Counted from the stretch's first letter, positions 24,420-36,100 are shown. The stretch: DNA of 64,000 bases from Gymnothorax reevesii (GCA_029721435.1 CM056574.1:2234501-2298500); one strand, 5' to 3'. The notes: a model not told the origin generated them from the sequence alone. Numbers and translations are program-made.

Positions 24420-24824
24420 TTAAAATTAAATCGCCCGCCCAGAGTCCTGCTGCTCGTCCCCTTTACGCGCTCCCGCTGATTTAGACGTCATTTCCAGGTG
24501 TCAGCAGCCTTGGAACTGGAGAGGATTGAGGGGAATGTTGACGAGGCTGCACGAAAACTAGTCCCGCGGAGAGATCGGGACCATTGAACGGGAACCGGGA
24601 GTGCTTTCGGTAGCCTAATTCCCGGTAACTTGGACACACACGGTACTAATGGTTACAGCTTGAAGTCTGTAGACTCGGAGATAGAGGCGGGTGCGTGTTT
24701 TGTTGAGATTTGAGCGCGGTGCGGTGCGGTGCGGTGCGGTCGGGATTTCTCTCATCTTTGTAGCTGTCGGAAGACGAGAGAGGGAGCGCATACTAACAAA
24801 ACGCCGCTGGTGAATCATTGCGGG
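24420..24824 (+). promoter_or_regulatory. Presumed promoter and 5' UTR of the attractin-family gene
   Basis: GC and CpG content rises sharply here and stays high through the exon, as in CpG-island promoters. No TATA box is apparent. A GACGTCA word near 24487 is a potential CREB/ATF half-palindrome. Five tandem GCGGT pentamers occupy 24716-24740, in the presumed 5' UTR. The transcription start cannot be placed from sequence alone. The frame of the coding exon stays open upstream to at least 24729 but contains no ATG before 24825. Confidence 0.55.
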
Positions 24825-25087
24825 ATGGACGGTGCGGTGCGGCGGGCCTGCTCGCGCCTCGGGCGCAGGGTGAGCCGCGGTGTGTCCCCGCAGATCCCGC
24901 CCGGCTCGGCGCTTCAGAGCCTGCTGCTGATCGCGGCGCTGATCCTGCTGGGCCAGCCGTCTTCCACGAAGGCGAAGGAATGCGACAGAGTGTGTATGAA
25001 CGGACTGTGCAACCCTGCCACGGGCAGCTGCTTGTGCGACCCTGGCTGGGCGGGGGACCAGTGCCAACACTGCGGGGGACGGTTCAG
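24825..25087 (+). CDS. atrn: Attractin-family protein, first coding exon (partial)
   Basis: Attractin is a large single-pass membrane protein with EGF-like, CUB, kelch, C-type lectin and PSI domains. In mammals it acts with agouti signalling in pigmentation and in myelin maintenance. This exon encodes 87 codons plus two bases. Residues 30-42 (ALQSLLLIAALIL) form the hydrophobic core of a signal peptide. From residue 51 on, KECDRVCMNGLCNPATG and DPGWAGDQCQHCGGRFR give the first EGF-like module, with cysteines at 53, 57, 62, 69, 71, 80 and 83. The KECDR start and QHCGGRFR end match vertebrate attractin more than attractin-like 1, which has QGRFK, although CLCDPGW is shared with the latter. The ATG has G at -3 and +4. 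The exon ends in AG|GTAAGA, phase 2, at the same protein position as the human exon 1 boundary as I recall it. The next exon is not in the window. Confidence 0.82.
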
Positions 25088-26404
25088 GTAAGATGCCAGA
25101 ATCACGCAAGTAGCCGGTATCGCCCACTGATTTTTTTAGTTGTCCTTGTCGCGTCTGAAATGCCGATGAAGATCCTTCCAAAGATGTGTCTGCAGCCAGA
25201 ACTGCCGTGGAAGCGGGTTATGAACTATCAATATATATATATATCTGAACAATCGGGCGACAGAGTAAAATTATTTGGCAGCAAGCAGTTGTTTTTCGTG
25301 CAGTTGTGGGGCTGCTCTCTTTATTCTATATTTCAGTTGACTGTACAATAACAAATATTTTCCGATTCATCGTTGGGTTTATAGTGGGTGGTGTGTTGGC
25401 ATTTGTAACAGATGGGGCTGTCATTCATTGGTGGAAGAGAAAATGCAGTATTTTTGGGGGGAGAAAACTTATTTTGTTCGTGCAGCAGTCATCATCCTGC
25501 GGAACATCCTACAGGCTGTTCCGACAACCCCATCTACCGCTGCCGATCACTCGGGACGGGCCTCCTGTGCCCAGGCTTACGCGCACATTTTCTCAGTGTT
25601 CTGTGCGTTGTCGTCAAAATAGTTTTTTTGGAAGGGCGAAATTTGTTGCCAAAGTCCACTTGTACTGAAATTGGAACAGTGTAATTTAACTGAAATTTAA
25701 CCTACCTGTCAACGTATTGTATTTGGCATTTTCATAATGCCAAAGCCACGATGATCAATTTGTGGGAGATAATTTCTCAAGGATTCGGCAAGAACCGGAG
25801 AATCGGTCACGATTTAATTGAAGGCTGTTGGCTACTTAAAACATCTTCCTTTTGTCGGGGCTTTAAATTATTGGAGAAAGCTAAACTCAGCTGGAAATCT
25901 GGTCTGCTCCCCATAAAAATGAAGATGACCACTCATAATATGGCGTGAAGCTGAATCCGCGGCAGGTAATTGGTGGGTGATGTAATTTCGGATTTAAGTG
26001 GAGCTGGATGGTCCTCGGTTATTCTCAAAAAAGATGAGTAATACTGCCTGGTCATGTTTATGTACGCTTCACTCAAAAAAAGTGTGACCAAATGGGCGTA
26101 CATGTGTTAAATCATTCATTACCTTATCTTAACCCTCGGCTATCTTGGCTTATCTTTATTTTCAGCGCGTGTTTAATGCAGAGTGATTATGTACATGGTG
26201 AGTGCAAATATTTGTTCACATAATAATGCTTCTCTCTGACCTATTATTTTGCGTGCCAGAAGTGCTCACTGTTCCAAAGCTGTTATGACATGACAGCTTT
26301 CATTTTGCTTCACTTTAGCTGACTTTAACCTAGAAAATGTTTGGTTGCGTCGTTTTGTGTATTTATGGGATTTTCTGTGTTGCTCCACTGTTAAGGGCTG
26401 CAGC
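25088..26404. other. Intron start, non-repetitive
   Basis: No gene, RNA or repeat family is recognised. Open frames of up to 120 codons (25306-25668) overlap in several frames and lack any domain. A short (TA)n lies near 25232. Confidence 0.5.
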
Positions 26405-27012
26405 AGTGCGGTTTGGCAGCCTCACATGTTGAAATATAGCCGCAAGCGGTAATTCCGGGGTTCAAGCCAAGAAAGACCATGAGTAGTTGAGAGCTTTAAC
26501 AGCTTAAGAAGTGTTGCCACTAAACGTGGCCATGTCCCCCGCCAGGTGACGGAAATCGACTCGGGTCGGCGTATCACACAAATTCGCATTGAAGCCAAAG
26601 ATGAATAAAATTGGTCAAAGGGTTCTTGAGAATTTGCGTTCACAACAAACGGGACGTGACGGACGGACAGCCGGACTGATGGAGCTGAGTACTATGTCCC
26701 CCACCCTTAATACCCCTTGAAACCAAAGATGAGTGGAATCGGTCGAACCGTTCTTAAGATATCATGTTGAAAATGAATTTGTAAGTGGTCAAATGATCGT
26801 AATGACCTTGAGAATAATGCCAAGGTCACGGACATCTACTGGGGTCGGCGAATCGCACCAATATACCTTAACACCAAAGATGAATGGAATCGGTCAAACC
26901 GTTCTTGAGATCTCGTTCAGAACAAACGGGACATGACGGATGGCTATGTCCCCCGGTCCGCTCGCTATCGTGGCGGCGGGGGACAGAAACCGCTTGAAGA
27001 GTATGTTGCAGG
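26405..27012. repeat. Dispersed repeat with internal tandem motif
   Basis: AAAGATGAATGGAATCGGTC and close variants recur near 26598, 26726 and 26878, each followed by (A/G)AACCGTTCTTGAGAT-like words. CGACTCGGGTCGGCG near 26550 and TACTGGGGTCGGCG near 26838 mark a second recurring word. It ends at the TA target of the Tc1 element. The family is common in character but not named here. Confidence 0.7.
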
Positions 27013-27014
27013 TA

Positions 27015-28619
27015 CAGCGCCCTCCGTAATTATTGGCACCCCTGGTTAAGATGTGTTAAAAGCCTTAAAATAAATTCAATTTTTATTGCAGAAGCATACT
27101 CTCACACTGAAAAAATGTCACCTTCAACTCAAGTGAATTTTAAGGGGAAAAAAAATCCCTGACTAAGAAATAATTATTTTTCATAAAATCACCTGTTCCA
27201 CAATTATTGGCACCCCTAAAAATTCCTAGCAATTAAATGTAATTGAAGTATTTCTTTCATTTCTACAGTAGTTTACAAAGTTGATCGGAGTATTTAGGAA
27301 CATTAAATTAGTAATTCATCACTTCCTGTTTTCCTGGGGTAGAAATATGACGTGACACAGTGGCCATTTCTCTTATCCACTCTTCAACATGGGAAAGACA
27401 AAGGAACACACCATTCAAGTAAGGTAGATGTGTGTCGACCTTCACAAGTCAGGCAATGGCTACAAGAAAATAGCCACTCGCCTGCACCTGCCCATATCTA
27501 CTGTCAGAGGAATCATTAAGAAGTTTAAAACAACTGGAGCAGTGTAAACAAGCCTGGACGAGGACGCAAGGATCTTTTGCCACCACGCACAGTGAGGAGG
27601 ATGGTAAGAGAAATAAAAAGTTCTCCAAAGCTCACTGTTAAAGAATTGCAAAAAATGGTACCATCTTGCGGTCACAAAGTCTCCAAAACAACCATCAGGC
27701 TCTTTCCATATGCCAACAAGCTGTTTGGGAGGCATGCACGGAAAAAACCTTTTCTCACTCACAATCATGTACACAAACGTCTGGAGTTCGCTAAGCGGTA
27801 CTGGGACTTCAACTGGGACTGTGTGCTTTGGTCAGATGAGACCAAGATGGAGCTTTTTTGCAACAAACACTAAGGGGGTCTGGAGGAACACAAAAGATGA
27901 GTATGCAGAAAAGCACCTCATGCCCACTGTGAAGTATGGGGGAGGATCGGTGATGCTGTGGGCCTGTTTCTCTTCCAGAGGCCCTGGGAACCTTGTTAGG
28001 GTGCATGGCATCATGAACGCTTTGAAATACCAAGACATTTTAAATCAAAATCTGGTGGCCTCTGCCCAAAAGCTGAAGATGGGTCGTCACTGGGTCTTTC
28101 AGCAAGATAATGACCCTAAACATGTGGCCAAATCTACACAGAAATGGTTCACCAGACACAGAATCAAGCTCCTCCCATGGCCATCTCAGTCCCCAGACCT
28201 CAACCCCATTGAAAACCTGTGGAGTGAGCTGAAGAGGAGAGTGCAGAGGAGAGGACCCAGGTCGCTGGATGATTTAGAGAGATTGTGCAAAGAGGAATGG
28301 TCAAAGATCCCTCTTTCTGTATTCTCCCATCTTGTGAAACATTATAGGAGGAGATTAAGTGCTGTTTTGTTGGCAAAAGGGGTTGTACAAAGTATTAACA
28401 TCAGAGGTGCTAATAATTGTGGCACACATGATTTGATGTAAAAGAATTATTTCTTAATGTGGGATTTTTTTTCCCCCACTGAATAAATGCACTTGAATTA
28501 AAGGTTGGATTTTCATTTTTTTCCATTGTGGTCCTATATTATTTAAAAAAAGAACTGAATTTATTAGAAGCTAAAGAATGCATCTTAACCAGGGGTGCCA
28601 GTAATTATGGAGGGCACTG
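27015..28619 (+). mobile_element. Full-length but inactive Tc1-like transposon
   Basis: Inverted termini are CAGCGCCCTCCGTAATTATT at the left and AATTATGGAGGGCACTG at the right, continuing into GGCACCCCTGGTTAAGATG and its inverse. A TA dinucleotide flanks each end (27013-27014 and 28620-28621), the standard target duplication. At 1605 bp it has the usual length for the family. The transposase inside is disrupted. Insertion was into or beside the dispersed repeat ending at 27012. Confidence 0.96.
27389..28441 (+). pseudogene. Tc1-like transposase, frameshifted
   Basis: The start MGKTKEHTIQ is at 27389 in the expected place. Early stops occur at about 27422 (TAG) and 27545 (TAA). The DNA-binding region continues in another frame (RTVRRMVREIKSSPKLTVKE), up to the first catalytic motif LWSDETKMELF near 27830. 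A further shift at about 27870 puts the rest in the third frame: GGGSVMLWACFSSRGPGN, then HWVFQQDNDPKH with the second Asp, then SPDLNPIENLW with Glu, then a normal C-terminus ending at TAA 28441. All three DDE residues are intact, so the inactivation is by stops and frameshifts only, suggesting a fairly young copy. Confidence 0.95.
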
Positions 28620-28639
28620 TATTTATGTGGACCTATTTT

Positions 28640-29130
28640 GCCAGTGTAATGATTGGACCAACAACTTATGATGTATAGTCTGATTTGTGTTATGTTAGGC
28701 TATTTTGTGCATTTTTGGCACCCCCTACTGCTTCATTTGATTGAAACTTTCAGGCTACATTTCAGTTTCTTATTTGGACATATCCTGTGAGTCTTGTAAT
28801 GATTGGAAAAACTATTTATGATTTATAGTCTGATTTGTGTTATACTACGTTGCTTTGTTTTGCATTTATAGCGCCCCCCTATCGGACAATTTGAAAAATA
28901 TTTTCTGGGTATGTTTCAAGTACTTATGTGAATATATCCTGTGAGTTTTATGGCTATAGGCAAAACACTTGCTGATTTATACTCTGGGCATGGCATGACA
29001 CAAATCATTTTTTGCATTTATAGCGCCCCCTATGGGCCGATTTGCATGAAATCGTCAAGGTATGTTCCTGGTACCTATATGGACATATCAAGTTCTGTGA
29101 TTGGTTGTTGAATTTTGTCCATTTATGTGC
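28640..29130. repeat. Degenerate tandem repeat, about 152-bp period
   Basis: GCATTTATAGCGCCCCCTAT-like words occur near 28709, 28862 and 29014, spaced 153 and 152 bp. Each is followed by a block that includes GGACATATCCTGTGAGT-like and GATTTATAGTCTG-like sequence. Copies are well diverged. It follows directly after the Tc1 right end. Confidence 0.8.
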
Positions 29131-30203
29131 TAAACCGCGTTCCTGCTGAAGTTTATTGGTCAATATCTTGGAAACGAAATGAGACTTCAACAAGCTCCAA
29201 TGATGATCCACAGCAAATTTCGAAGGAATCGGACCTACGGCCTAGGAGGAGATGTCAAAAATGTGTTTTTCAAAAAATTTAAAATTCTGAAAAATCTAAT
29301 ATGGTGGACCTTAGAGGGTCCTTATGGGAAAGTTGTATAGTTTGGACCAAAGAATGTCTCGACTGTATTTCGTGTAAATCAGACTTGCAGCGTGGGAGTT
29401 ATGACCTTTAAAGTGAAAAACTGTTTTTCTTGAATTAGAGTGCCATTATCGGGCTGATTGAGTTAAAAATGCCTTTGTCAGCATTTACACACAACTTCTA
29501 ATGTGCAGAATTTCAGGTCTCCACCAGTTACCATCTCATGCGAATTTGCAAAAGATCGGTTCTTTTTATTTCTTTATTCCCGCTGCTCAGAGTTGCATTC
29601 ATGACCGCTGCTCGCGCTGCCCAGAGACACGGGTCCTCGTTGACTTGGATGGAAATGCCCTGAGTGATGTTTGTGTGGTTTGTATGAAGGTGTGCGCATG
29701 TGAGTGTATTGTGCTTACAGTTGGCGATGCGATGGGGTTCTCTCTCATTTAGAAGGCAGAGGAGAAGTGGTTTGGTCAGAGGAAGAGTATTTATTACATG
29801 GTAATGTAAGGTCAGGGCTGTATCTCATTCAGTGGAAAAGAACCTGAGTGAGGGAGGGAGATGGAGAGGGGAAGAAAGCTGTGCTGGGGAGAGAGTGAAA
29901 TGGTTGGACTGCTCACAGCTCTTGTGGTTCATCTGTAATGGTGTCAGATCCTCATTCCAGCTGATTTTGCCATTAGCTGTGATCAGGCCGTGAAAGGCAG
30001 GCTCTTAAAGGGGGCAGTGGCTGTTTCACTGCTCAAAGGAGGGTGGGAGATTTTCAGAAGTGTGTACTTGTTCTCACTCTGGTTTCGAATTCTACCTGGT
30101 TATGAAAAGCCCAGGCTGATTTTAGTGGCGCTTGTTCTGACCTCCTCATTCCACATCTGGTGTCCGTAAGTTTCAGTGTCCCTGTGAATGGGACAGAGTC
30201 AGG
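29131..30203. other. Unassigned intronic DNA
   Basis: The first 350 bases (to about 29480) continue in the style of the preceding dispersed repeat. Beyond that no gene or repeat is recognised. An 83-codon frame at 29501-29752 has several cysteines but no recognisable fold and no splice signals that would make it a convincing exon. Confidence 0.45.
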
Positions 30204-30359
30204 AGCTGTAGTGCTTGTAGCTCTGGGTACAGGGTGGTAGCTACTGTAACTTTTGGTTAAGGGCAGTGGCTACTGTTGTTCGCTGTACAGGGTAGTGGGT
30301 ACTGTAGCTCGGGTACGGGACAATGGCCATTGTAGTTCGCAGTACAAGGTAGTGGCTAC

Positions 30360-31106
30360 TAGGGGTGGCACGGTTCACAAAAGTGGCGGTTCGGTACGTA
30401 TTGCGGTTTGAGGTCTGCGGTTCGGTACGTATTGCGGTTTTTTGTTTTTTTTTATTTTAAGTACTCTATATTTGGGCATATACTATTTACCTTAAGTTAC
30501 CATAGTTTTTAAGCATTTAAGAGAGGTTAAAATTATAGTTAGAATGAAATAGTCATGCACAAACTAAGTTTGAGTTGACATAAGCATATTTTATGAAAAA
30601 TCTCTGATGAAAAGCCAGGTAGTATTTTGAAACGGCAAGAAGTAAGACATGGATGATTTCACCAGCTTTTTTTTATTTACTACAGTATTTATACAAAGTG
30701 ACAGGAGCATTTGCTGCCATGTTGTTGCATATTTGAAGTATTCCCACGATTGTACGGCATTCGTGCTTTACAATGCTTGCATACTGTGACGATTTTGTCA
30801 ATTGATTTTTTGCCGGCGTCATCGGATGTAATGGGAAAACCAAAATGTTCCCACACACCTGATTTGAATGACGCGGGGGCATCCTCAATGTACGAGATGT
30901 CTGCTGCACTGTCACTTGCCATATTTGCACTTGTTGTCCACACTCCGCTGTCGCTTCAATTCTTTCGCGTTAAAGACAACCACGTGGTTTCATACGGGCA
31001 TTCGCCTTTTTTTTTTTTTTTTTGCGAACCGAAGTCTACACGCGTATTGCACCGCAACAGGCGTATCGTTCGGTTCGGTTTTTTTCCCAGGACCGTGCCA
31101 AGCCTA
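30360..31106 (-). mobile_element. Nonautonomous hAT transposon inserted in the minisatellite
   Basis: The left end TAGGGGTGGCACGGTTC and the right end (read inverted) TAGGCTTGGCACGGTCC form imperfect terminal inverted repeats. GTGGCTAC lies immediately outside both ends (30352-30359 and 31107-31114), the 8-bp target duplication diagnostic of hAT elements. The 747-bp length is far too short for a whole transposase gene. GGTTCGGTACGTATTGCGG is repeated near the left end as subterminal repeats. Confidence 0.93.
30689..30943 (-). pseudogene. BED-type zinc finger remnant of hAT transposase
   Basis: An 84-codon frame holds SGVWEHFGFPITSD followed by VCKHCKARMPYNRGNTSNMQ and QH. This is the BED zinc finger (C-x2-C ... 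H) found at the N terminus of hAT transposases and ZBED proteins, where it binds DNA. The second His and everything after are lost: the reading continues GSKCSCHFV and stops. The internal deletion that removed the catalytic domain left this N-terminal piece inside the 747-bp element. Confidence 0.85.
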
Positions 31107-33190
31107 GTGGCTACTGTTGCTCGGGATGCGGGGCAGTGGCCGCTGTAGCTCGGGGTACGGGACAGTGGCCGCTGTAGCTCGGGGTACGGGGCAGTGGTCG
31201 CTGTAGCTCGGGGTACGGGGCAGTGGTCGCTGTAGCTCGGGATGCGGGGCAGTGGCCGCTGTAGCTCGGGGTACGGGGCAGTGGTCGCTGTAGCTCGGGG
31301 TACGGGACAGTGGCCGCTGTAGCTCGGGGTACGGGACAGTGGCCGCTGTAGCTCGGGGTACGGGGCAGTGGCCGCTGTAGCTCAGGGTACGGGGCAGTGG
31401 CCGCTGTAGCTCGGGGTGCGGGACAGTGGTCGCTGTAGCTCGGGGTACGGGGCAGTGGCCGCTGTAGCTCGGGATACGGGGCAGTGGCCGCTGTAGCTCT
31501 GGGTGCGGGACAGTGGCCGCTGTAGCTCGGGGTGCGGGACAGTGGCCGCTGTAGCTCGGGATACGGGGCAGTGGACGCTGTAGCTCTGGGTGCGGGACAG
31601 TGGACGCTGTAGCTCTGGGTGCGGGACAGTGGCTGCTGTAGCGCTGGGTATGGGACAGTGGCCGCTGTAGCTCGGGGTACGGGGCAGTGGCCGCTGTAGC
31701 TCGGGGTACGGGGCAGTGGCCGCTGTAGCTCGGGGTGCGGGACAGTGGTCGCTGTAGCTCGGGGTACGGGGCAGTGGCCGCTGTAGCTCGGGATACGGGG
31801 CAGTGGCCGCTGTAGCTCGGGATACGGGACAGTGGACGCTGTAGCTCTGGGTATGGGACAGTAGCCGCTGTAGCTTGGGGTACGGGACAGTGGCCGCTGT
31901 AGCTTGGGGTACGGGACAGTGGCCACTGTAACTTGGGGTACGGGACAGTGGCCGCTGTAGCTTGGGGTACGGGACAGTGGTTATTTTAGCTCTTGGTACA
32001 GGGCTGTGGTTCCTGTAGCTCTTTGTACAGGGCTGTGGTTACTGTAGCTCTTGGTTCAGGGCAGTGGTTACTGTAGCTCTTGGTACAGAACTGTGGTTTC
32101 TGTAGCTCTTGGTACAGGGCAGTGGTTACTGTAGTTCTTGGTACAGGGCTGCGGTTACTGTAGCTCTTGGTACAGGGCAGTGGTTACTGTAGCTCTTGGT
32201 ACAGGGCAGTGGTTACTGTAGCTCTTGGTACAGGGCTGCGGTTCCTGTTGCTCTTGGTACTGGGCAGCGGTTCCTGTAGCTCTTGGTTCAGGGCAGTGGT
32301 TACTGTAGCTCTTGGTTCAGGGCAGTGGTTACTGTAGCTCTTGGTACAGGGCTGTGGTTCCTGTAGCTCTCTGTACAGGGCAGTGGTTCCTGTAGCTCTT
32401 GGTACAGGGCTGTGGTTCCTGTAGCTCTTGGTACAGGGCTGTTGTTCCTGTAGCTCTTGGTACAGGGCCGTGGTTACTGTAGCTCTTGGTACAGGGCAGT
32501 GGTTCCTGTAGCTCTTGGTACAGGGCAGTGGTTACTGTAGTTCTTGGTCCAGGGCTGTGGTTACTGTAGTTCTTGGTACAGGGCTGTAGTTCCTGTAGCT
32601 CTTGGTTCAGGGCAGTGGTTACTGTAGCTCTTGGTTCAGGGCAGTGGTTCCTGTAGCTCTTGGTTCAGGGCTGTGGTTACTGTAGTTCTTGGTACAGGGC
32701 TGTAGTTCCTGTAGCTCTTGGTTCAGGGCAGTGGTTACTGTAACTCACTGTACAGGGCTGTGGTTACTGTAACTCACTGTACAGGGCTGTAGTTACTGTA
32801 ACTCACTGTACAGGGCTGTGGTTACTGTTACTCACTGTACAGGGCTGTGGTTACTGTTACTCACTGTACAGGGCTGTGGTTACTGTAAATCACTGTACAG
32901 GGCTGTGGTTACTGTAGCTCGCTGTACAGGGCTGTGGTTACTGTTACTCACTGTTCAGGGCTGTAGTTACTGTAACTCGCTGTACGGGGCTGTGGTTACT
33001 GTAGCTCGCTGTACAGGACTGTGGTTACTGTAGCTCGCTGTACAGCCTGTGGTTACTGTAGCTCGCTGTTCAGGGCTGTAGTTACTGTAACTCGCTGTAC
33101 GGGGCTGTGGTTACTGTAGCTCGCTGTACAGGGCTGTGGTTACTTGTGTAGCTCGTGTTCTAGGGCAGTGGCTGCTGTAGCTCGCCGTGT

Positions 33191-36100
33191 GGGTCAGTGA
33201 CAACGGTATATTTATTGCTGATGTGTTTGCGCTTTTCTGTTTGAGTGTGGGCATGTGCGTGTGTTTTTGCTCTGTGGATGGACGGTTATGGATTTCTGGA
33301 TGTCCTCTCTTCATTCGCTGCTCTTTGAGGCTAACATGACCATGATCAACAGACTCGGACCGCCCACCGCAGGGCCTTTAGAACGGTGATTCTGGTTCCT
33401 GTGCTGCGCTGCAGGTAATGATGAACCTTTTCGGAAAGAAAAAACATTTATTCTGCAGAGCTTCCCCTCTGACTTAGGGATCGAGTGATTTCAGTCTGCC
33501 TTTTTGTTCTGATTTTGAAGCGTGAAATTGGCTTCTGTTGCTTCCAGGCTGTGACCACTTTCCTGTGCGAGCAGAGTGGCAGTTTCTTGCCAAAATGTCT
33601 GCTTTATGGCATTTGAGGTGGTCTGTTTTTATGCCTGTGCCCTCAGTGTTACACCATTTTGGCTCAGATTTGATGCCTCTGTGCAAGTGTTGCCAGATCT
33701 CACACTGGTTTGTGTGATTTTGACTGGGGGGGTCGACTCTGGTGGGATACGCTCCCTCACTGAGCCGAGAGCTCGGCTGGTGTTGTAAACGAAAGTGTGA
33801 TACTCTGACGTGTCGAGTCTTGTCTCCCCAGCTGGAATACTGGGTTGGCAAACGCGTCGGGCCGGTTGGCTGTTTAGTTTGCTGCAGAGAGCCCTGCTTT
33901 AGAAAGCCTTTCATCTTTATGGGCGCATGACGCCGTATGCTGTTCATTTCTCTGGTGTGTGAAATGTTGAACCACTAAAGCTTGGGCCTTTGTGTTATGT
34001 GCGTGTATCCGTGTGTGCTTCTTTAACCCGGTGCGTGTTTGTGCGTGTTAACAGTTCTGTGTAGGTCTTTCTCTTCCTCTGTGTATTTGTGTGTTTCCAG
34101 TGTTGGTGTTGCTGTGAATGTCATGTCGAAGTTGTACCTCTGCATCGGCCTGTAATTGTGTTGGTGATGCTGGTGACGTCTGTAACTGCACGTCTGTCTG
34201 TAATTTTGTGAGCGTGTTTGTGAGAGCTTGTGTGTGATGCTGTTTGTTTGTGTGGAATTGCGTGTTGCGGTTTGTCAGTTTGTGTTGGTGTGTAATTACA
34301 GACCCTGATCACAGACTGAGGTCTCTCATTGCCAGAGTCGGGGTTGCCATGGCGATGAATGACAGGCACAGGTGAGAGGTGATGATGATGTCATTGAGTA
34401 CCCGTCCGGCAGACGGTGAGGCGTGAGCGAGAATAATGTCACGACCGCCGGAGCCACGCGATGGGAGCAGTTTAGAGAATCGCACGGCGAGCTGCTCTGC
34501 CCGGCCCCCAGCCCTCGGCTGAGGACATCAGGAGGCGAGTTGGCCTTTACACACAGGACGTGATGTAGAGGAAGTGCGCTGTGAGAGGCCGCTGACACGG
34601 CTGGATCTGCGTGTGTGTCACACCCCGTTGCTGTGTGTAAATCGGCTCTTTCTCATGAAGAGCTGCTGAGAGCTTTAAACTCTAGATTTTGATTGGAAGT
34701 TTTCCTTCAAGTTGATTCAAAATGAGAGAAAGCATTATTTTTAATACTGTCGGACAGTGTCGCAAACACATTCTGTTTCCTCTGATTGCAGTGCCTCACT
34801 GAAGCGACATCACACTTGTACAGAGAGAAATATTCAAACCCAAGACACCATGTTTTTATATCCACTGTGCTTATCAAAAAGAAAATGTTTATAACATTGT
34901 AGATCTTGTACTTCGGTTCATAAACATTTCAGTGTAATTCAGCTGGACATTTGGGATTATGGGAAACCTTCACATGGGATCTCCAATCGAATTTAAAATG
35001 GCCCTGACGTTCCACAGGCTTGAATACAGCAGTTGCATTTGACTGATCCATATATGGGTCTGTAGGTTCTGTGGGTTAATTATCGATTTAAAAAATGAAT
35101 AAATAAAAATAATGTTGGCTACTCTGAAACAAAGTGGCTGCCCCTCTTGGTATCCTTTAAAATTGACTGAACTTTAAATTATTGTGCGGCGCATGTGGGG
35201 CACTAACGGTAGTATTGTCTGAAGCCTGGAGTTCTGTCCTGATGCCGTCGAGCTTGTTTTATACCTCGGTACACCGAGTTCAGTTCATGAAGGACAGGTG
35301 TAGATCAGCCCTGGATGTCGTCTTACTGGGCTGTTTGAGGGGTGCGGTGTCAGAGCTGACTGGGACAGATTTAAACCTTCGTCCCTCGGCTGGACCCATA
35401 AATCCAGTGGGCTGGTTCGGCCAATCTGCCAGAACTCGGGGAGTAATCAACCCTGCTGTGATGGAGCGGCTCTGATATGAGATGGGTCAGCGTCTCAGGA
35501 GAAAGAGGAAATGAAAGTGACTTGAGAGAGTGTTTGTGTGACCCGTCAACTTTTCTCAGCTTCAGTAAAGAGCATTTCTCTCCACAAAAGCACGATTTTT
35601 CATTTACATCGCTGCAAGATGAAGTGATGCAACGGTCTCCTGGTTCCTCTGCAAAATGGATTTCTGTTATTTATTTTGATATTTCGAATCATATTTTCCA
35701 AAAAACATATTAGTGTGATAAATTGGCGCATTGGGAGACATCGGACAAACTGAAGACATGGGCGCACATTTTGGGGTTTTTGTCGCAGTTCCCATTGGCT
35801 TGTGCTGGAAATGGGGTCTGTACTTGTTGGCTAGAACAGGGAGTAAGCCTCAAACAATGGGGGATTTTGGCCACTGCGTTCTGAGTCCTCTGCGTCAGAA
35901 TCTAGGGCTGGCGCACGCTCGAGGTGACCGTGAAGTTTTCTTAGCAGAGCTGGACAACACTGCCAGTGCGTGCGTGTGTGTGTTTTTTTTTTTTTTTTTT
36001 TTTTTCTCAGTGGTGTGTGGGCATCGCTCTAAATTTATAAAAATGCAAAAGATGTGTGGCTGAGCGGCACTAAAAATTGCAACATGTTTTTTATGGTCCT

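Larger units (their letters stand above)
30204..33190. repeat. 29-bp minisatellite in three sequence classes, split by a hAT insertion
   Basis: Diverged units begin before the insertion (30204-30359) and resume at 31107. Roughly 77 units are present. From 31107 to about 31980 the unit contains GCTCGGGGTACGGGGCAGTG; from 31981 to about 32735 GCTCTTGGTACAGGGC; from 32736 to 33190 ACTCACTGTACAGGGCTGTG or GCTCGCTGTACAGG. All share the 29-bp period and the GTTACTGTA or CCGCTGTA junction. A 271-codon minus-strand frame (31111-31926) exists only because the unit happens to lack stops. Confidence 0.96.

Noticed and set aside
29501..29752. Cysteine-containing 83-codon frame as an attractin exon
   Set aside because: No EGF, CUB or PSI cysteine spacing, and no convincing acceptor/donor pair.
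31111..31926. 271-codon minus-strand Pro/Arg-rich frame as a gene
   Set aside because: Pure translation of the 29-bp minisatellite; it ends where the unit class changes.
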